A DNA stretch of 64,000 nt from Ilyobacter polytropus DSM 2926 (lineage in GTDB: Bacteria; Fusobacteriota; Fusobacteriia; Fusobacteriales; Fusobacteriaceae): positions 248,001 to 312,000 of the forward strand of contig NC_014633.1 in assembly GCF_000165505.1 (NCBI RefSeq), written 5' to 3'. Both the position numbers and the translations under genes were made by a program. The notes under the pieces are model-generated. The model was not told where the DNA came from. It saw nothing but the letters and a program-made list of their open reading frames with translations, and did no database searches. Of the stretch, positions 8,419-17,085 are shown piece by piece (within the stretch, counting starts at the first letter, position 1; every line of letters begins with the position of its first letter).

Positions 8419-9753
8419 TTATCCAAACATTTTTTTATCGAAGATACGGCTGGCCTTGTCTACAAAAGTACTTCTGTGAACTCTGTCAAGGGTAATATGA
8501 GCCGTCTCAGGGATATCTTTGAGCCATTCTATCGCTACGTAAAGACCGGATTTGTCCGGGTCTAACCTCGAGATTGTCTGCTGGGCAATATCACCGATTA
8601 GAATGAGTTTGCAGTTGTCTCCTATTCTGGTGATAATAGACCTTATAGCGTGAGCGTCAAAGGACTGGGCCTCATCTATGATTACTATTTTGTCTATAAA
8701 GCTAGACCCGAGTATAGAGGAGATGTCCAATATTTCAAGTTTATCCTGATTTATGAGGGCATTTAGCATATCGGCTCCGCTTTTGCTTCTTTTGCCACGG
8801 ATACTCTGGAGGTTTTCTAAGGTTGTAGTATAGTTTCCAAAATGTGTCAAAAGTTTTTCTTCAGTGGCTCCGGTGGTAAATCCCTGATAATTCCACTTGT
8901 CTATGGGAGAGGTGTTTTTTCCTATAATAACCTTACTGTACATGCTTTGTTCTATGACTTGTTCTAGTGCGGCGGCTAAGGCTAATAGTGTCTTACCGCA
9001 TCCCTGTCTTGAGGTAATAGAGACAAATGGTATTTTGGGATTCAAAAGAGCCTCTAGGGCAAATTTTTGTCTTACATCCTTGGCTTTGACTCCAAAGACA
9101 GTGTAATCTTCATTGTGAAGTTTTACTATTTTTTCTTTTTCAGAGTCGTACCGTCCTATGATCTTGCTGTAGGAATAGTCGGTGTATCCTATGAAGAACT
9201 GGTTTGGGTGTATTATCTCTATACCCAGTTCCTTTGGATCTATGCCGTTTTCAGAATAAAACTTTTTTACACTTTCTTCGCTGACCTTTATCTCTAAAAT
9301 CCCGTTGTAAAGATCGTCTAATTTGTGCTTGTCAGACATATCTAAATGTTTGCACTTTATCCCCATAGAAGATGCCTTGATCCTCATACTGATATCCTTT
9401 GTAAGGAGAATATCGTTTTTATGGGCCTCGGCAAGCATTATAGAAAGAATTTTGTTGTCCACATAATTGACATCAAAATTTTCTGGAAGTTCCACTGCCG
9501 GTTTCTCAAGGGTACTCTTTAAAATAACACCATTTTTCAGCTCTATTCCCTGCAGAAGATTTCCCTTTTCCTCTATATCCTTGAAGTTTCTCAGAAACTG
9601 TCTGGCTCTGAAACCGCTGTTTCCCTCTCTGGATTTTAGTTTATCAAGTTCCTCTAAAACATAGATGGGAATCATTACAGTGCATTCTTGGAATTCTCTT
9701 AAAAAAAATGGATTTGCAATTATGATGTTAGTATCCACTATGTAATTGGCCAT
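8419..9753 (-). CDS. PIN-PhoH fusion ATPase
   Basis: The N-terminal 130 residues form a PIN-type nuclease domain (MANYIVDTNIII, VLEELDKLK, later acidic residues), and the C-terminal half is a PhoH-type P-loop ATPase with Walker A SRQGCGKT near residue 250 and Walker B KIVIIDEAQS near residue 355. In the family such PIN-PhoH proteins are thought to couple ATP hydrolysis to RNA cleavage or unwinding. Length 444 is standard. The ATG follows AAGGGGGA at 4 bases. It is a single gene with no obvious partner. Confidence 0.9.
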   Translation of the reverse strand: MANYIVDTNIIIANPFFLREFQECTVMIPIYVLEELDKLKSREGNSGFRARQFLRNFKDIEEKGNLLQGIELKNGVILKSTLEKPAVELPENFDVNYVDNKILSIMLAEAHKNDILLTKDISMRIKASSMGIKCKHLDMSDKHKLDDLYNGILEIKVSEESVKKFYSENGIDPKELGIEIIHPNQFFIGYTDYSYSKIIGRYDSEKEKIVKLHNEDYTVFGVKAKDVRQKFALEALLNPKIPFVSITSRQGCGKTLLALAAALEQVIEQSMYSKVIIGKNTSPIDKWNYQGFTTGATEEKLLTHFGNYTTTLENLQSIRGKRSKSGADMLNALINQDKLEILDISSILGSSFIDKIVIIDEAQSFDAHAIRSIITRIGDNCKLILIGDIAQQTISRLDPDKSGLYVAIEWLKDIPETAHITLDRVHRSTFVDKASRIFDKKMFG

Positions 9754-10088
9754 TTATCCCCCTTAATTATGTCTGGTATTTTTCCTATTATATAAGGAAG
9801 TGATTAAATTAAAAATTTTAGCTTGAATATAATTATTTCCTATCAAGATACTGTTTCTGTTAATATTGTAACATTATTTTGTCCTCAAAGGGAATAATTT
9901 TATTTTAAAAAATTCAAAATTTTATTTATAAATATTTTGTGCAAATTAAAAGTTTACAGAGGATGGAATTTCTGTGCCAGCTCCGGCAGAACTTGATTTT
10001 TAAAGGTATTTGTACTATGATAAATAAAGTTTAAAATTTATATAGACTTTGAATATAGATGGGATTTTAGAAAAAGGGAGGACTAGTT
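9754..10088. other. Divergent intergenic region
   Basis: This 335-base AT-rich gap separates phoH and mogA. A TATAAT-like -10 for phoH lies near 9795-9800. Around 9959-9993 there is a small imperfect hairpin (TTCTGTGCC with GGCAGAA) that I cannot assign. No ORF with a ribosome binding site was seen. Confidence 0.4.
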
Positions 10089-10592
10089 ATGTTTAAAGCT
10101 GTAGTTGTATGTCTCAGTGACAAGGGGTATAGGGGTGAACGAGAGGATAAAAGCAGTCAGGTTATGATTGAAATTCTAGAAAAAAATAACTATGAGGTTG
10201 TGGAAAATATTTTACTTCCTGACGACTACTATCTGCTAAAGCACACCCTTACAGAAATATGTGATTTAAAAAAGGCTGATCTTGTTCTTACAACAGGAGG
10301 AACGGGGTTTTCTAAACGGGATATCACCCCAGAGGCTACCCTTGAGGTGATAGAAAAGGCTGTGCCTGGGATACCAGAGGCAATAAGGGCATACTCTATG
10401 ACCATAACCAAGAGGGCGATGTTGTCCCGGGCAGTGGCAGGGATAAGAAATGATACCCTAATAATAAATATGCCAGGAAGCCCTAAGGCTGTGAAAGAAT
10501 CTCTTGAATATATTATGAGCAGTCTGCATCATGGTCTAGAGATACTTAAAGGTCAGGCTTCAGAGTGTGCTGCAGATAGTAATAAGTTATAA
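10089..10592 (+). CDS. MogA/MoaB family molybdopterin-cofactor protein
   Basis: The 167-residue protein carries the MoCF-binding fold signature: LVLTTGGTGFSKRDITPEAT near residues 70-90 and the later NMPGSPKAVKE near residue 136. MogA adenylylates molybdopterin before metal insertion; the related MoaB is often of unclear activity, and sequence alone does not separate the two here. The ATG has GGGAGGA seven bases upstream. No other molybdenum-cofactor gene is nearby. Confidence 0.85.
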   Translation: MFKAVVVCLSDKGYRGEREDKSSQVMIEILEKNNYEVVENILLPDDYYLLKHTLTEICDLKKADLVLTTGGTGFSKRDITPEATLEVIEKAVPGIPEAIRAYSMTITKRAMLSRAVAGIRNDTLIINMPGSPKAVKESLEYIMSSLHHGLEILKGQASECAADSNKL

Positions 10593-10602
10593 TAAATTAG
10601 TT

Positions 10603-10656
10603 TTTACTCAACTTTTACCCAGATTAGATAACAGATTTACACTAGTTGGTTATAAT
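10603..10656 (+). promoter_or_regulatory. PHO box and promoter of the first pstS
   Basis: Four TTTACA-like hexamers start at 10603, 10614, 10625 and 10636, exactly 11 bp apart (TTTACT, TTTACC, TAGATA, TTTACA). A TATAAT -10 lies at 10651-10656. This is the tandem-repeat architecture bound by PhoB/PhoP response regulators. Confidence 0.75.
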
Positions 10657-10692
10657 TCCCTTGTAAAATAAATTCGAGGGAGGAATTAAAAA

Positions 10693-11556
10693 ATGAGAAG
10701 AACTTTAATAGCAGCATTTATAGTCACAGCAGGAATACTTACAATTAATCAAGAGGCATCGGCTTTCTTTGGCTTTGGGAAGAAAAATAAAGCAGAAATA
10801 GTGCAGGTAGTGGGATCGGATACTTGTCTAAATGTAACTCAGCATATAACAGAGACTTATATGAAGGGACATAAGGATGCAAGGATTGCAGTAACTGGTG
10901 GAGGATCAGGAGTAGGTATCGCCGCTGCAATAAACGGAACTACTGATATCGCCATGGCATCTAGATCAGCTAAATCATCTGAAATGGGAAAAGCAGAAGC
11001 AAACGGTAAAAAACTTGAAGAAGTGGTATTTGGATGGGATGGAATCGGAGTTATCGTAAATAAGAACAATCCAATCAACGTTCTTTCTAAAGAGGTAATA
11101 GGAAAGATATTTGAAGGGAAGATCACAAACTGGAAAGAAGTGGGAGGAAAAGATGCACCAATCGTAATTCTTTCTAGAGATTCATCTTCTGGAACTCATT
11201 CATACTTTAAGAAGGATGTAGTAAGAGGCGGAGACAAGAAGTCTAAGAAAGAGTATTCAGAAACATCATTATTTTTACCTTCAAACTCAGCAATCGTTCA
11301 AGAAACAGCTAGCAACGAAAATGCAATAGGTTATGTGGGAATGGGATACCTAGATGATACTACAAAGGCACTAGGGGTAAACGGAATTGAGCCTACTGTT
11401 GCAAATGTATCAAGTAAAGCTTATCCTATTGCAAGAGAACTTTTCTGGTATGTACCTGCTGAAAGATCTCAGGTTATTACAAACATCGTTAAATTCGCTC
11501 TATCTTCTGAAGGTCAGTCAATAGTTGCTAAAGAGGGATTTGTACCTGCCAAATAG
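10693..11556 (+). CDS. pstS: Phosphate ABC transporter substrate-binding protein, secreted form
   Basis: This is the phosphate-capturing component of the Pst transporter. A signal peptide with hydrophobic core occupies roughly residues 4-24, ending ASA, and no lipobox cysteine follows, so the mature protein should be soluble in the periplasm. Phosphate-loop blocks GSDTCLNVTQ, GGGSGVGIAA, and SRDSSSGTHSYF are present. The start has GAGGGAGG upstream. It is closely similar along its whole length to the next gene, which is a lipoprotein, and the two are clearly a tandem duplication. It has its own PHO box and terminator, so it can be expressed separately. Confidence 0.93.
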   Translation: MRRTLIAAFIVTAGILTINQEASAFFGFGKKNKAEIVQVVGSDTCLNVTQHITETYMKGHKDARIAVTGGGSGVGIAAAINGTTDIAMASRSAKSSEMGKAEANGKKLEEVVFGWDGIGVIVNKNNPINVLSKEVIGKIFEGKITNWKEVGGKDAPIVILSRDSSSGTHSYFKKDVVRGGDKKSKKEYSETSLFLPSNSAIVQETASNENAIGYVGMGYLDDTTKALGVNGIEPTVANVSSKAYPIARELFWYVPAERSQVITNIVKFALSSEGQSIVAKEGFVPAK

Positions 11557-11605
11557 TAAGGGGATAGAATAACTGAGCTCTTTAAACTAAATTATATATA
11601 TTTGT

Positions 11606-11642
11606 GACGGCCAGAGAATTTTCTCTGGCTGTCTTATTTTTT
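11606..11642 (+). terminator. Intrinsic terminator between the two pstS genes
   Basis: Arms GACGGCCAGAGAA and TTCTCTGGCTGTC are followed by TTATTTTTTT. Confidence 0.85.
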
Positions 11643-11709
11643 TGGGAAATTAGACAAGAAAAATTAAGTGTATATTTTGTCAGAACTTCTGAAAACTCTT
11701 AAAATATTC

Positions 11710-11774
11710 TTTACAAGTTGTTTACAGCAGATTTATATTGATTTTACAAAACTGCTGTAAAATTGTTGTATATT
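11710..11774 (+). promoter_or_regulatory. PHO box and promoter of the second pstS
   Basis: Hexamers TTTACA, TTTACA, TTTATA, TTTACA start at 11710, 11721, 11732 and 11743, a perfect 11-bp period. A TATATT -10 follows at 11769-11774. This is the cleanest of the three boxes. Confidence 0.85.
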
Positions 11775-11807
11775 AAAATTAAAAATTAGTTTCAGGAGGA
11801 GTTAAAT

Positions 11808-12641
11808 ATGTTGAAGAAGACGCTTTTAGGATTATCATTATTAATATTAGTAGCATGTGGGCAGGATAAGGTAAAATCAGAAGTTGTGCAGATAACAGGA
11901 TCTGACACTTGCCTAAATGTAACTCAGCAGTTGTCAGAGACCTACATGGAAAGCCATGAGGATGCTAGGATTGCAGTAACTGGTGGAGGATCAGGAGTTG
12001 GAATAGCTGCGGCTATCAATGGAACTACAGATATTGCCATGGCTTCTAGAAATGCAAAAGAAAAAGAGCTAAAAAGTGCAGAAGACGCCGGAAGACTACT
12101 TGAAGAGGTTGTATTTGGATGGGATGGACTTTCTGTAATTACTCACCCTAGCAACCCTGTAAATGTTCTTTCTAAAGAGGTTATCGGTAAGATATTCTCT
12201 GGAGAGATCAAAAACTGGAAAGAGATAGGAGGAAAAGATGCTAAGATAATACTTCTATCAAGAGACTCGTCTTCTGGAACTCATGTATATTTCAAGGAAG
12301 ATGTAGTAAGAGGCGGAGACAAGAAATCTAATAAAGAGTATGCAGATGAAACTCTTTTTCTACCGTCAAACACAGCCATTGTACAGGAAGCTGCCACAAA
12401 TGAAAATTCTATAGGCTATGTAGGAATGGCTTATATGGATGAAACTGTAAAGGCTATATCTGTAAATGGTGTAGAGCCAACAGTAGAGAACGTAGCAAGC
12501 AAGCAATATCCAATTGCGAGAGAACTTTTCTGGTATGTGCCAGCTGAGAGATCCCAGGTTATATCAAATATCGTAGAGTTTGTTCTTTCACCAGAGGGAC
12601 AGGCAATAGTAGCTGATGAGGGATTTGTACCTGCAAAATAA
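11808..12641 (+). CDS. pstS: Phosphate ABC transporter substrate-binding lipoprotein
   Basis: The second PstS has a lipoprotein signal: a hydrophobic core followed by the lipobox LVAC at residues 14-17, so it is probably membrane-anchored. The phosphate-binding blocks GSDTCLNVTQ, GGGSGVGIAA and SRDSSSGTHVYF match the upstream paralogue. The 277-residue length is normal. The ATG follows CAGGAGG. It is bounded by its own PHO box and terminator. Having soluble and anchored PstS side by side suggests division of labour in capture and delivery to PstCA, but this is inference. Confidence 0.93.
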   Translation: MLKKTLLGLSLLILVACGQDKVKSEVVQITGSDTCLNVTQQLSETYMESHEDARIAVTGGGSGVGIAAAINGTTDIAMASRNAKEKELKSAEDAGRLLEEVVFGWDGLSVITHPSNPVNVLSKEVIGKIFSGEIKNWKEIGGKDAKIILLSRDSSSGTHVYFKEDVVRGGDKKSNKEYADETLFLPSNTAIVQEAATNENSIGYVGMAYMDETVKAISVNGVEPTVENVASKQYPIARELFWYVPAERSQVISNIVEFVLSPEGQAIVADEGFVPAK

Positions 12642-12646
12642 TAAGT

Positions 12647-12682
12647 AAAAAAACCTTCCGTCAAAGTACGGGAGGTTTTTTT
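12647..12682 (+). terminator. Intrinsic terminator after the second pstS
   Basis: AAAAAACCTTCCGT pairs with ACGGGAGGTTTTTT. Confidence 0.85.
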
Positions 12683-12721
12683 AAAAAAAGTTTATTCTGA
12701 AGTTTATGCCTTGTAAAAAAT

Positions 12722-12749
12722 TTTACATTTTTTTTACAAAAAATTTATA
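12722..12749 (+). promoter_or_regulatory. PHO box of pstCAB-phoU-phoB
   Basis: TTTACA, TTTACA and TTTATA start at 12722, 12733 and 12744, again 11 bp apart; a weaker copy may start at 12711. A TATAAA lies at 12781. This third box lets the permease operon be induced independently of the binding proteins. Confidence 0.75.
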
Positions 12750-12817
12750 GTGTAATTACACAGAAGAGGTAAGATAAGACTATAAAATAAACTGAATCAG
12801 TAATGAAGGAGAGACAA

Positions 12818-13693
12818 ATGGATATTAGGAAGATCAAAGATACCTTTATGAAGCACACAATATTTGGTGTGGCAGCATTTAATATTTTAATAGTATTTTC
12901 AATATTTTTCTACGTTTTCACCAATGGAATGAAGTTCTTTGGAGAGGGTAGTATAACAGACTTCTTATTAGGGAAGACTTGGATACCCCTTTCAGACTTG
13001 TATGGTTTTTTACCACTTTTAGCAGGTAGCTTTTGGGTGAGTATTATAGCTTTGGGAATTTCCATACCCCTGAGTTTGTTTACAGCAATATACATAGCAG
13101 AATATGCAAGTAAAAAGACAAGGGAAGTTTTTAAGGTACTTATCGAAACCATGGCAGCCCTTCCGTCAGTTGTACTAGGATATATTGGACTATATGTATT
13201 TTCAAAATATATAAGAGATATTTTCGGGCTGAACTCAGGTTTGACCGCTTTAAACGGTGGGGTACTCTTAGCTATTATGGCCATACCTACAATGGTAAGT
13301 ATTGCTGACGATGCCATTATGGCCCTTGATAAATCCTATAAAGAAGCTTCACTGGCTATCGGGGCTAATAAGCTTGAAACAATAGTAAAGGTACTTCTTC
13401 CGGCGGCATTTCCAGGAATATTTGCCGGGATAATGTTAGGATTCGGGAGAATTATAGGAGAGACTATGACGGTATTGATGGTGACAGGTAATTCGCCTAT
13501 TCTAAATTCTGGGCCTCTTACTGCAGTGAGGACACTGACAGCTACTATAGCTGCAGAGATGGGAGAGGTTACTATAGGGGATCAGCACTACTACTCGCTA
13601 TTTACATTAGGTATAGTGCTCTTTGCAATTAGTTTTCTGACAAACACCGTTGCAGATCACTTTATCCATAAATCCAGAAAGAACATAGGCTAA
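12818..13693 (+). CDS. pstC: Phosphate ABC transporter permease PstC
   Basis: One of the two inner-membrane permeases of the Pst phosphate importer, 291 residues with about six membrane segments. The ABC-permease cytoplasmic loop that contacts PstB is seen as EASLAIGANKLETIVKVLLPAA near residue 180. ATG 12818 is preferred to ATG 12803 because the Shine-Dalgarno AAGGAGAG lies between them and would be inside the coding region of the longer form. pstA follows after 14 bases. The product pairs with PstA to form the channel. Confidence 0.93.
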   Translation: MDIRKIKDTFMKHTIFGVAAFNILIVFSIFFYVFTNGMKFFGEGSITDFLLGKTWIPLSDLYGFLPLLAGSFWVSIIALGISIPLSLFTAIYIAEYASKKTREVFKVLIETMAALPSVVLGYIGLYVFSKYIRDIFGLNSGLTALNGGVLLAIMAIPTMVSIADDAIMALDKSYKEASLAIGANKLETIVKVLLPAAFPGIFAGIMLGFGRIIGETMTVLMVTGNSPILNSGPLTAVRTLTATIAAEMGEVTIGDQHYYSLFTLGIVLFAISFLTNTVADHFIHKSRKNIG

Positions 13694-13707
13694 CTAAGGA
13701 GAGAAAA

Positions 13708-14553
13708 ATGAGTATATTAAAGGGTAACGGGAAAAAGATAATAGAAACCATAATAAAAGTAATAGGAATATGTTCCATCCTTCCTGTATTGGGTATATTT
13801 GCATATATTATCTTTAAGGGAGTGCCGGCAATAACTTGGTCCTTTATTACTGAGGGGCCAAAGAGCGGGATGAGGGAAGGAGGAATATTTCCAGTAATAG
13901 TAGGAAGTATACTTCTTACCATAGGAACTATAATAGCAGCAGTGCCATTTGGAATCCTTACTGGGATATATCTGGTGGAATATTCAAATGATAACTGGTT
14001 AAGAAGAATAATCAATTTGACCATAGTAAACCTTGCAGGGATACCAAGTATAGTATATGGTCTATTTGGAATGGCTTTCTTTGTAATGGCCCTTGGAATG
14101 GGAAGATCCCTTATGGCCGGGTCTCTTACTCTGGGAATAATGAGTCTTCCAGTTATAATCACAGCAACTAGAGAATCTCTCCTTGCCATACCTAAAAGTA
14201 TGAGAGAAGCATCTCTGGCTCTAGGAGCTACAAGGTGGGAAACAACGTGGAAAATAGTACTACCGGCGGCACTTCCTGGAATTCTAACAGGGATAATATT
14301 AAGTGTATCAAGAGCAGCTGGAGAGACTGCACCGATTATGTTTACAGCAGCAGCGTTTTATCTGCCATTTCTACCAGAGTCTTTAAGTGATCAGGTAATG
14401 GCGCTACCATACCATCTATATGTAATATCGACCCAGGTACCAAACATGCCAGAGTCAAATATGATGGGGACACTGTTCGTACTGGTGTTTATTACTGTAG
14501 GATTCAACCTTTTAGGAGCGTATATAAGAAATAAATTCAGAAAATTCAGATAA
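13708..14553 (+). CDS. pstA: Phosphate ABC transporter permease PstA
   Basis: Second membrane permease of the Pst complex, 281 residues, with several hydrophobic segments and the EAA-type loop REASLALGATRWETTWKIVL near residues 168-187. GGAGAG precedes the ATG. It is in an operon between pstC and pstB. The block RAAGETAPIMFTAAA near residue 207 is typical of PstA and separates it from PstC. Confidence 0.93.
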   Translation: MSILKGNGKKIIETIIKVIGICSILPVLGIFAYIIFKGVPAITWSFITEGPKSGMREGGIFPVIVGSILLTIGTIIAAVPFGILTGIYLVEYSNDNWLRRIINLTIVNLAGIPSIVYGLFGMAFFVMALGMGRSLMAGSLTLGIMSLPVIITATRESLLAIPKSMREASLALGATRWETTWKIVLPAALPGILTGIILSVSRAAGETAPIMFTAAAFYLPFLPESLSDQVMALPYHLYVISTQVPNMPESNMMGTLFVLVFITVGFNLLGAYIRNKFRKFR

Positions 14554-14614
14554 AAGCCGGTCTATAAAATCTGCAGAGGCAGTTATGGTAATCTTTGGGA
14601 GGTAATGAATAAAA

Positions 14615-15376
14615 ATGGAAAATAATATAAGACTTAGTGTTAAAAACTTCAACTTTTACTACGGAAATTTCCAGGCGTTAAATAATATAAACATGGACGT
14701 AGAAAAAAACAAGGTAACGGCCCTTATAGGCCCTTCAGGCTGTGGTAAATCCACATTTTTAAGATCAATCAACAGAATGAATGATCTTATAGATATTTCA
14801 AAATATGAGGGAATTATTCAACTAGATGAGACTGATATATTTGATAAAAAATATGATATTGTTGAACTTAGGAAAAGTATTGGAATGGTGTTTCAAAAGC
14901 CAAATCCATTTCCCAAAACAATATATGAAAACATCGTATACGGACCTAAGCTTCATGGCACAAGAGATAAAAAGAAACTAGATGAGATAGTAGAGGGAAG
15001 TCTAAAGGCAGTAGCTCTCTGGGACGAGGTAAAGGACAAGCTTCATCAATCTGCCCTGGGACTATCTGGAGGACAGCAGCAGAGACTTTGTATCGCAAGG
15101 GCTATCGCTGTAGAACCTGAGATACTTCTTATGGATGAGCCTACTTCTGCTCTAGACCCTATCTCCACTCTCAAGATAGAAAGATTGATAAGAGATTTGG
15201 CAAAGGACTATACAATAATAATAGTAACTCATAATATGCAGCAGGCAGCAAGAGTTTCAGAATACACAGGATTTTTCTATCAGGGAGTATTAGAGGAGTT
15301 TGGTCCTACGGAAAAAATATTTACCAATCCTGATAACAAAAAGACAGAGGATTATATCACAGGAAAATTCGGATAA
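14615..15376 (+). CDS. pstB: Phosphate ABC transporter ATPase PstB
   Basis: Cytoplasmic ATPase that powers the Pst importer. Walker [10 protein letters not shown] (about 39-47), the Q-loop block [12 protein letters not shown], signature LSGGQQQR (about 150-157), Walker [14 protein letters not shown] (from about 171) and the switch histidine in IVTHNMQQA are all intact. Length of 253 is normal. It lies 61 bases after pstA with GGGAGG before the start. Confidence 0.96.
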   Translation: MENNIRLSVKNFNFYYGNFQALNNINMDVEKNKVTALIGPSGCGKSTFLRSINRMNDLIDISKYEGIIQLDETDIFDKKYDIVELRKSIGMVFQKPNPFPKTIYENIVYGPKLHGTRDKKKLDEIVEGSLKAVALWDEVKDKLHQSALGLSGGQQQRLCIARAIAVEPEILLMDEPTSALDPISTLKIERLIRDLAKDYTIIIVTHNMQQAARVSEYTGFFYQGVLEEFGPTEKIFTNPDNKKTEDYITGKFG

Positions 15377-15429
15377 GATATTTTTGTCTAATTTAATATA
15401 AAATTTTGGAAGAAAATTAAGGGGGAACA

Positions 15430-16107
15430 ATGAAAAATTTACATGAGAGAATCGAGTCTATCAATAATCACTTTATTGAGATGGCCAAAAATGTAGAGAG
15501 ATTGCTCAGGATTAACATGGAGATGCTAAAGAATAAGTCTTTTGAAAAAGTTCTCTATGGAGAAGCTAAAATGGTGGAAGACATTGTAAATAGTTATGAA
15601 GTCAAGATAAAAGAGGATGTTGTTATAACTATCGCTATGTTTCAGCCAGCAGCAAGGGATTTGAGATCACTTTTAAGTACCTTAGAGGGGACCAAGATTC
15701 TCGAAAGAATGGGTGATTTGCTTTTAGATAACGTTCAGCTTATAAGAGAGATGGAAAAAAAAGGAGAACTACATAAGCCATATCTGTATTTGGTGGAGAA
15801 AGTGGCAGAGAAGGTGGAGGAAGTTTATAATATATATACTGAAGCCTTGGTAGGGCGAGACGATACGAAAGTATATACTATCCTTGCCCTTGATGAAGAG
15901 GTAAATGAAATAAGGGACGATACAGTAGAGAAACTAATTAAAGTAATGAAGGAAAATCCTGAAAATATTGAGTTTGGAAATTTAATACTTCTTTCAACAA
16001 AAAAATATGAAAGAATTTCAGATAAAATTATGCAATTGGGGAAAAGTTTGGTATATGATATCAGTGGAGATAATCTTAGAAAGAAAGAGCTGGTAAAAAG
16101 GGACTAG
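15430..16107 (+). CDS. phoU: Phosphate signalling protein PhoU
   Basis: PhoU is the cytosolic helical protein that links Pst transport to the phosphate two-component system and restrains uptake. The 225-residue product is all-helical in appearance and has two repeats of the PhoU fold; PAARDLRSLLSTLEGTKILERMGD near residues 75-98 and FGNLILLSTKKYERISDK near residues 178-195 are the family metal-binding helices. It follows pstB by 53 bases and is followed by the response regulator, the usual order. Confidence 0.93.
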   Translation: MKNLHERIESINNHFIEMAKNVERLLRINMEMLKNKSFEKVLYGEAKMVEDIVNSYEVKIKEDVVITIAMFQPAARDLRSLLSTLEGTKILERMGDLLLDNVQLIREMEKKGELHKPYLYLVEKVAEKVEEVYNIYTEALVGRDDTKVYTILALDEEVNEIRDDTVEKLIKVMKENPENIEFGNLILLSTKKYERISDKIMQLGKSLVYDISGDNLRKKELVKRD

Positions 16108-16133
16108 AAGCTAATGAAATCTGGAGGTGAAGT

Positions 16134-16829
16134 ATGAAGGTACTTATAGTAGAAGATGATATTGAAATCCAACAGTTAGTTGGTTATTTTTTTAAAAAAG
16201 ATGGATATGAAGTTCAGTTTGCAGGAGACGGACTAGACGGTCTTAAGTTTCTTAAAGCTTTTAAACCTGAGCTTGTAATATTAGATATAATGCTTCCAAG
16301 TCTTGATGGAAAAAATTTTACTAAAATAGTGAGAGAACTTCCGGATCAGTATGGTGACCCGATAATAATAATGCTTACGGCAAAGACTGAGATAGAAGAT
16401 GTTCTCGAGGGCTTAGAGTTAGGGGCTAACGATTACATGAAAAAGCCCTTTGACCCAAGAGAGCTTATACTGAGAGCTAAAAAACTAATCTCTGGAGAAA
16501 TGAGAGAGAGTAAAAGAGTTTCCTTTGCAGGAGTTGTGGTAGATGACGAAAGACATCTTGTCACTGAAAATGATGTAGAAGTGGAACTCTCTAAAAAGGA
16601 GTATGACCTTTTACATTTGTTATTTAATAATAAAGGTATAGTTCTCTCTAGAGAGAAAATCCTAGACAGAGTCTGGCAGACCAACTACTACTCAGGGGAC
16701 AGGTCTGTGGATATTTATATCTCCAAGCTGAGAGATAAATTGAAGAGTATATCTAAAAATATACGAACAGTAAAGGGTGTGGGGTATAAACTAGAGGATA
16801 GAAAAGAATACTCCTCTAAGGAGAGATAA
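16134..16829 (+). CDS. phoB: PhoB/PhoP-type response regulator (OmpR family)
   Basis: The receiver domain (residues 1-120) has the acidic pair at Asp8-Asp9, the phospho-acceptor Asp51 in VILDIMLP, the threonine in IIMLTAKTE and the lysine in NDYMKKPFDP. The C-terminal winged helix (about 130-225) has the recognition-helix region RSVDIYISKLRDKLK and ends in IRTVKGVGYKLE. Its place at the end of the Pst operon, with three PHO boxes upstream, says it controls phosphate genes. No histidine kinase follows, so its partner must be encoded elsewhere or be a cross-talking kinase. Confidence 0.88.
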   Translation: MKVLIVEDDIEIQQLVGYFFKKDGYEVQFAGDGLDGLKFLKAFKPELVILDIMLPSLDGKNFTKIVRELPDQYGDPIIIMLTAKTEIEDVLEGLELGANDYMKKPFDPRELILRAKKLISGEMRESKRVSFAGVVVDDERHLVTENDVEVELSKKEYDLLHLLFNNKGIVLSREKILDRVWQTNYYSGDRSVDIYISKLRDKLKSISKNIRTVKGVGYKLEDRKEYSSKER

Positions 16830-16884
16830 AAATGTGGTATACACTTTTGTGTATTCTCCAAAACTTAATTACTGAATAATCTGG

Positions 16885-16925
16885 CAGGCTCTCAAGAATA
16901 AATATTCTGGGGGCCTGTTTTTATG
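16885..16925 (+). terminator. Intrinsic terminator of the pst operon
   Basis: CAGGCTCTC...AGAAT pairs with ATTCT...GGGGGCCTG, with G-U pairs, and is followed by five T. The rest of the gap 16830-17085 shows nothing else clear apart from a TATAAT near 17044. Confidence 0.75.
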
Positions 16926-17085
16926 TTATTTTCCAATCCAACAAATATAGGTTCAGGCTTCTAGTACATTTTTTTCCAGATAATCACAAAAGGATATAAG
17001 TGATTCAATAGAGGAAGGTAATAAAATTACCCAAAAGGATTTTTATAATAATCTTATAAATTAATTTAAAGGAGGCGAAGGTTGT

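Noticed and set aside
16920-17085. A possible PHO box before the bactofilin-like gene.
   Set aside because: No TTTACA-like hexamers at 11-bp steps were found there.
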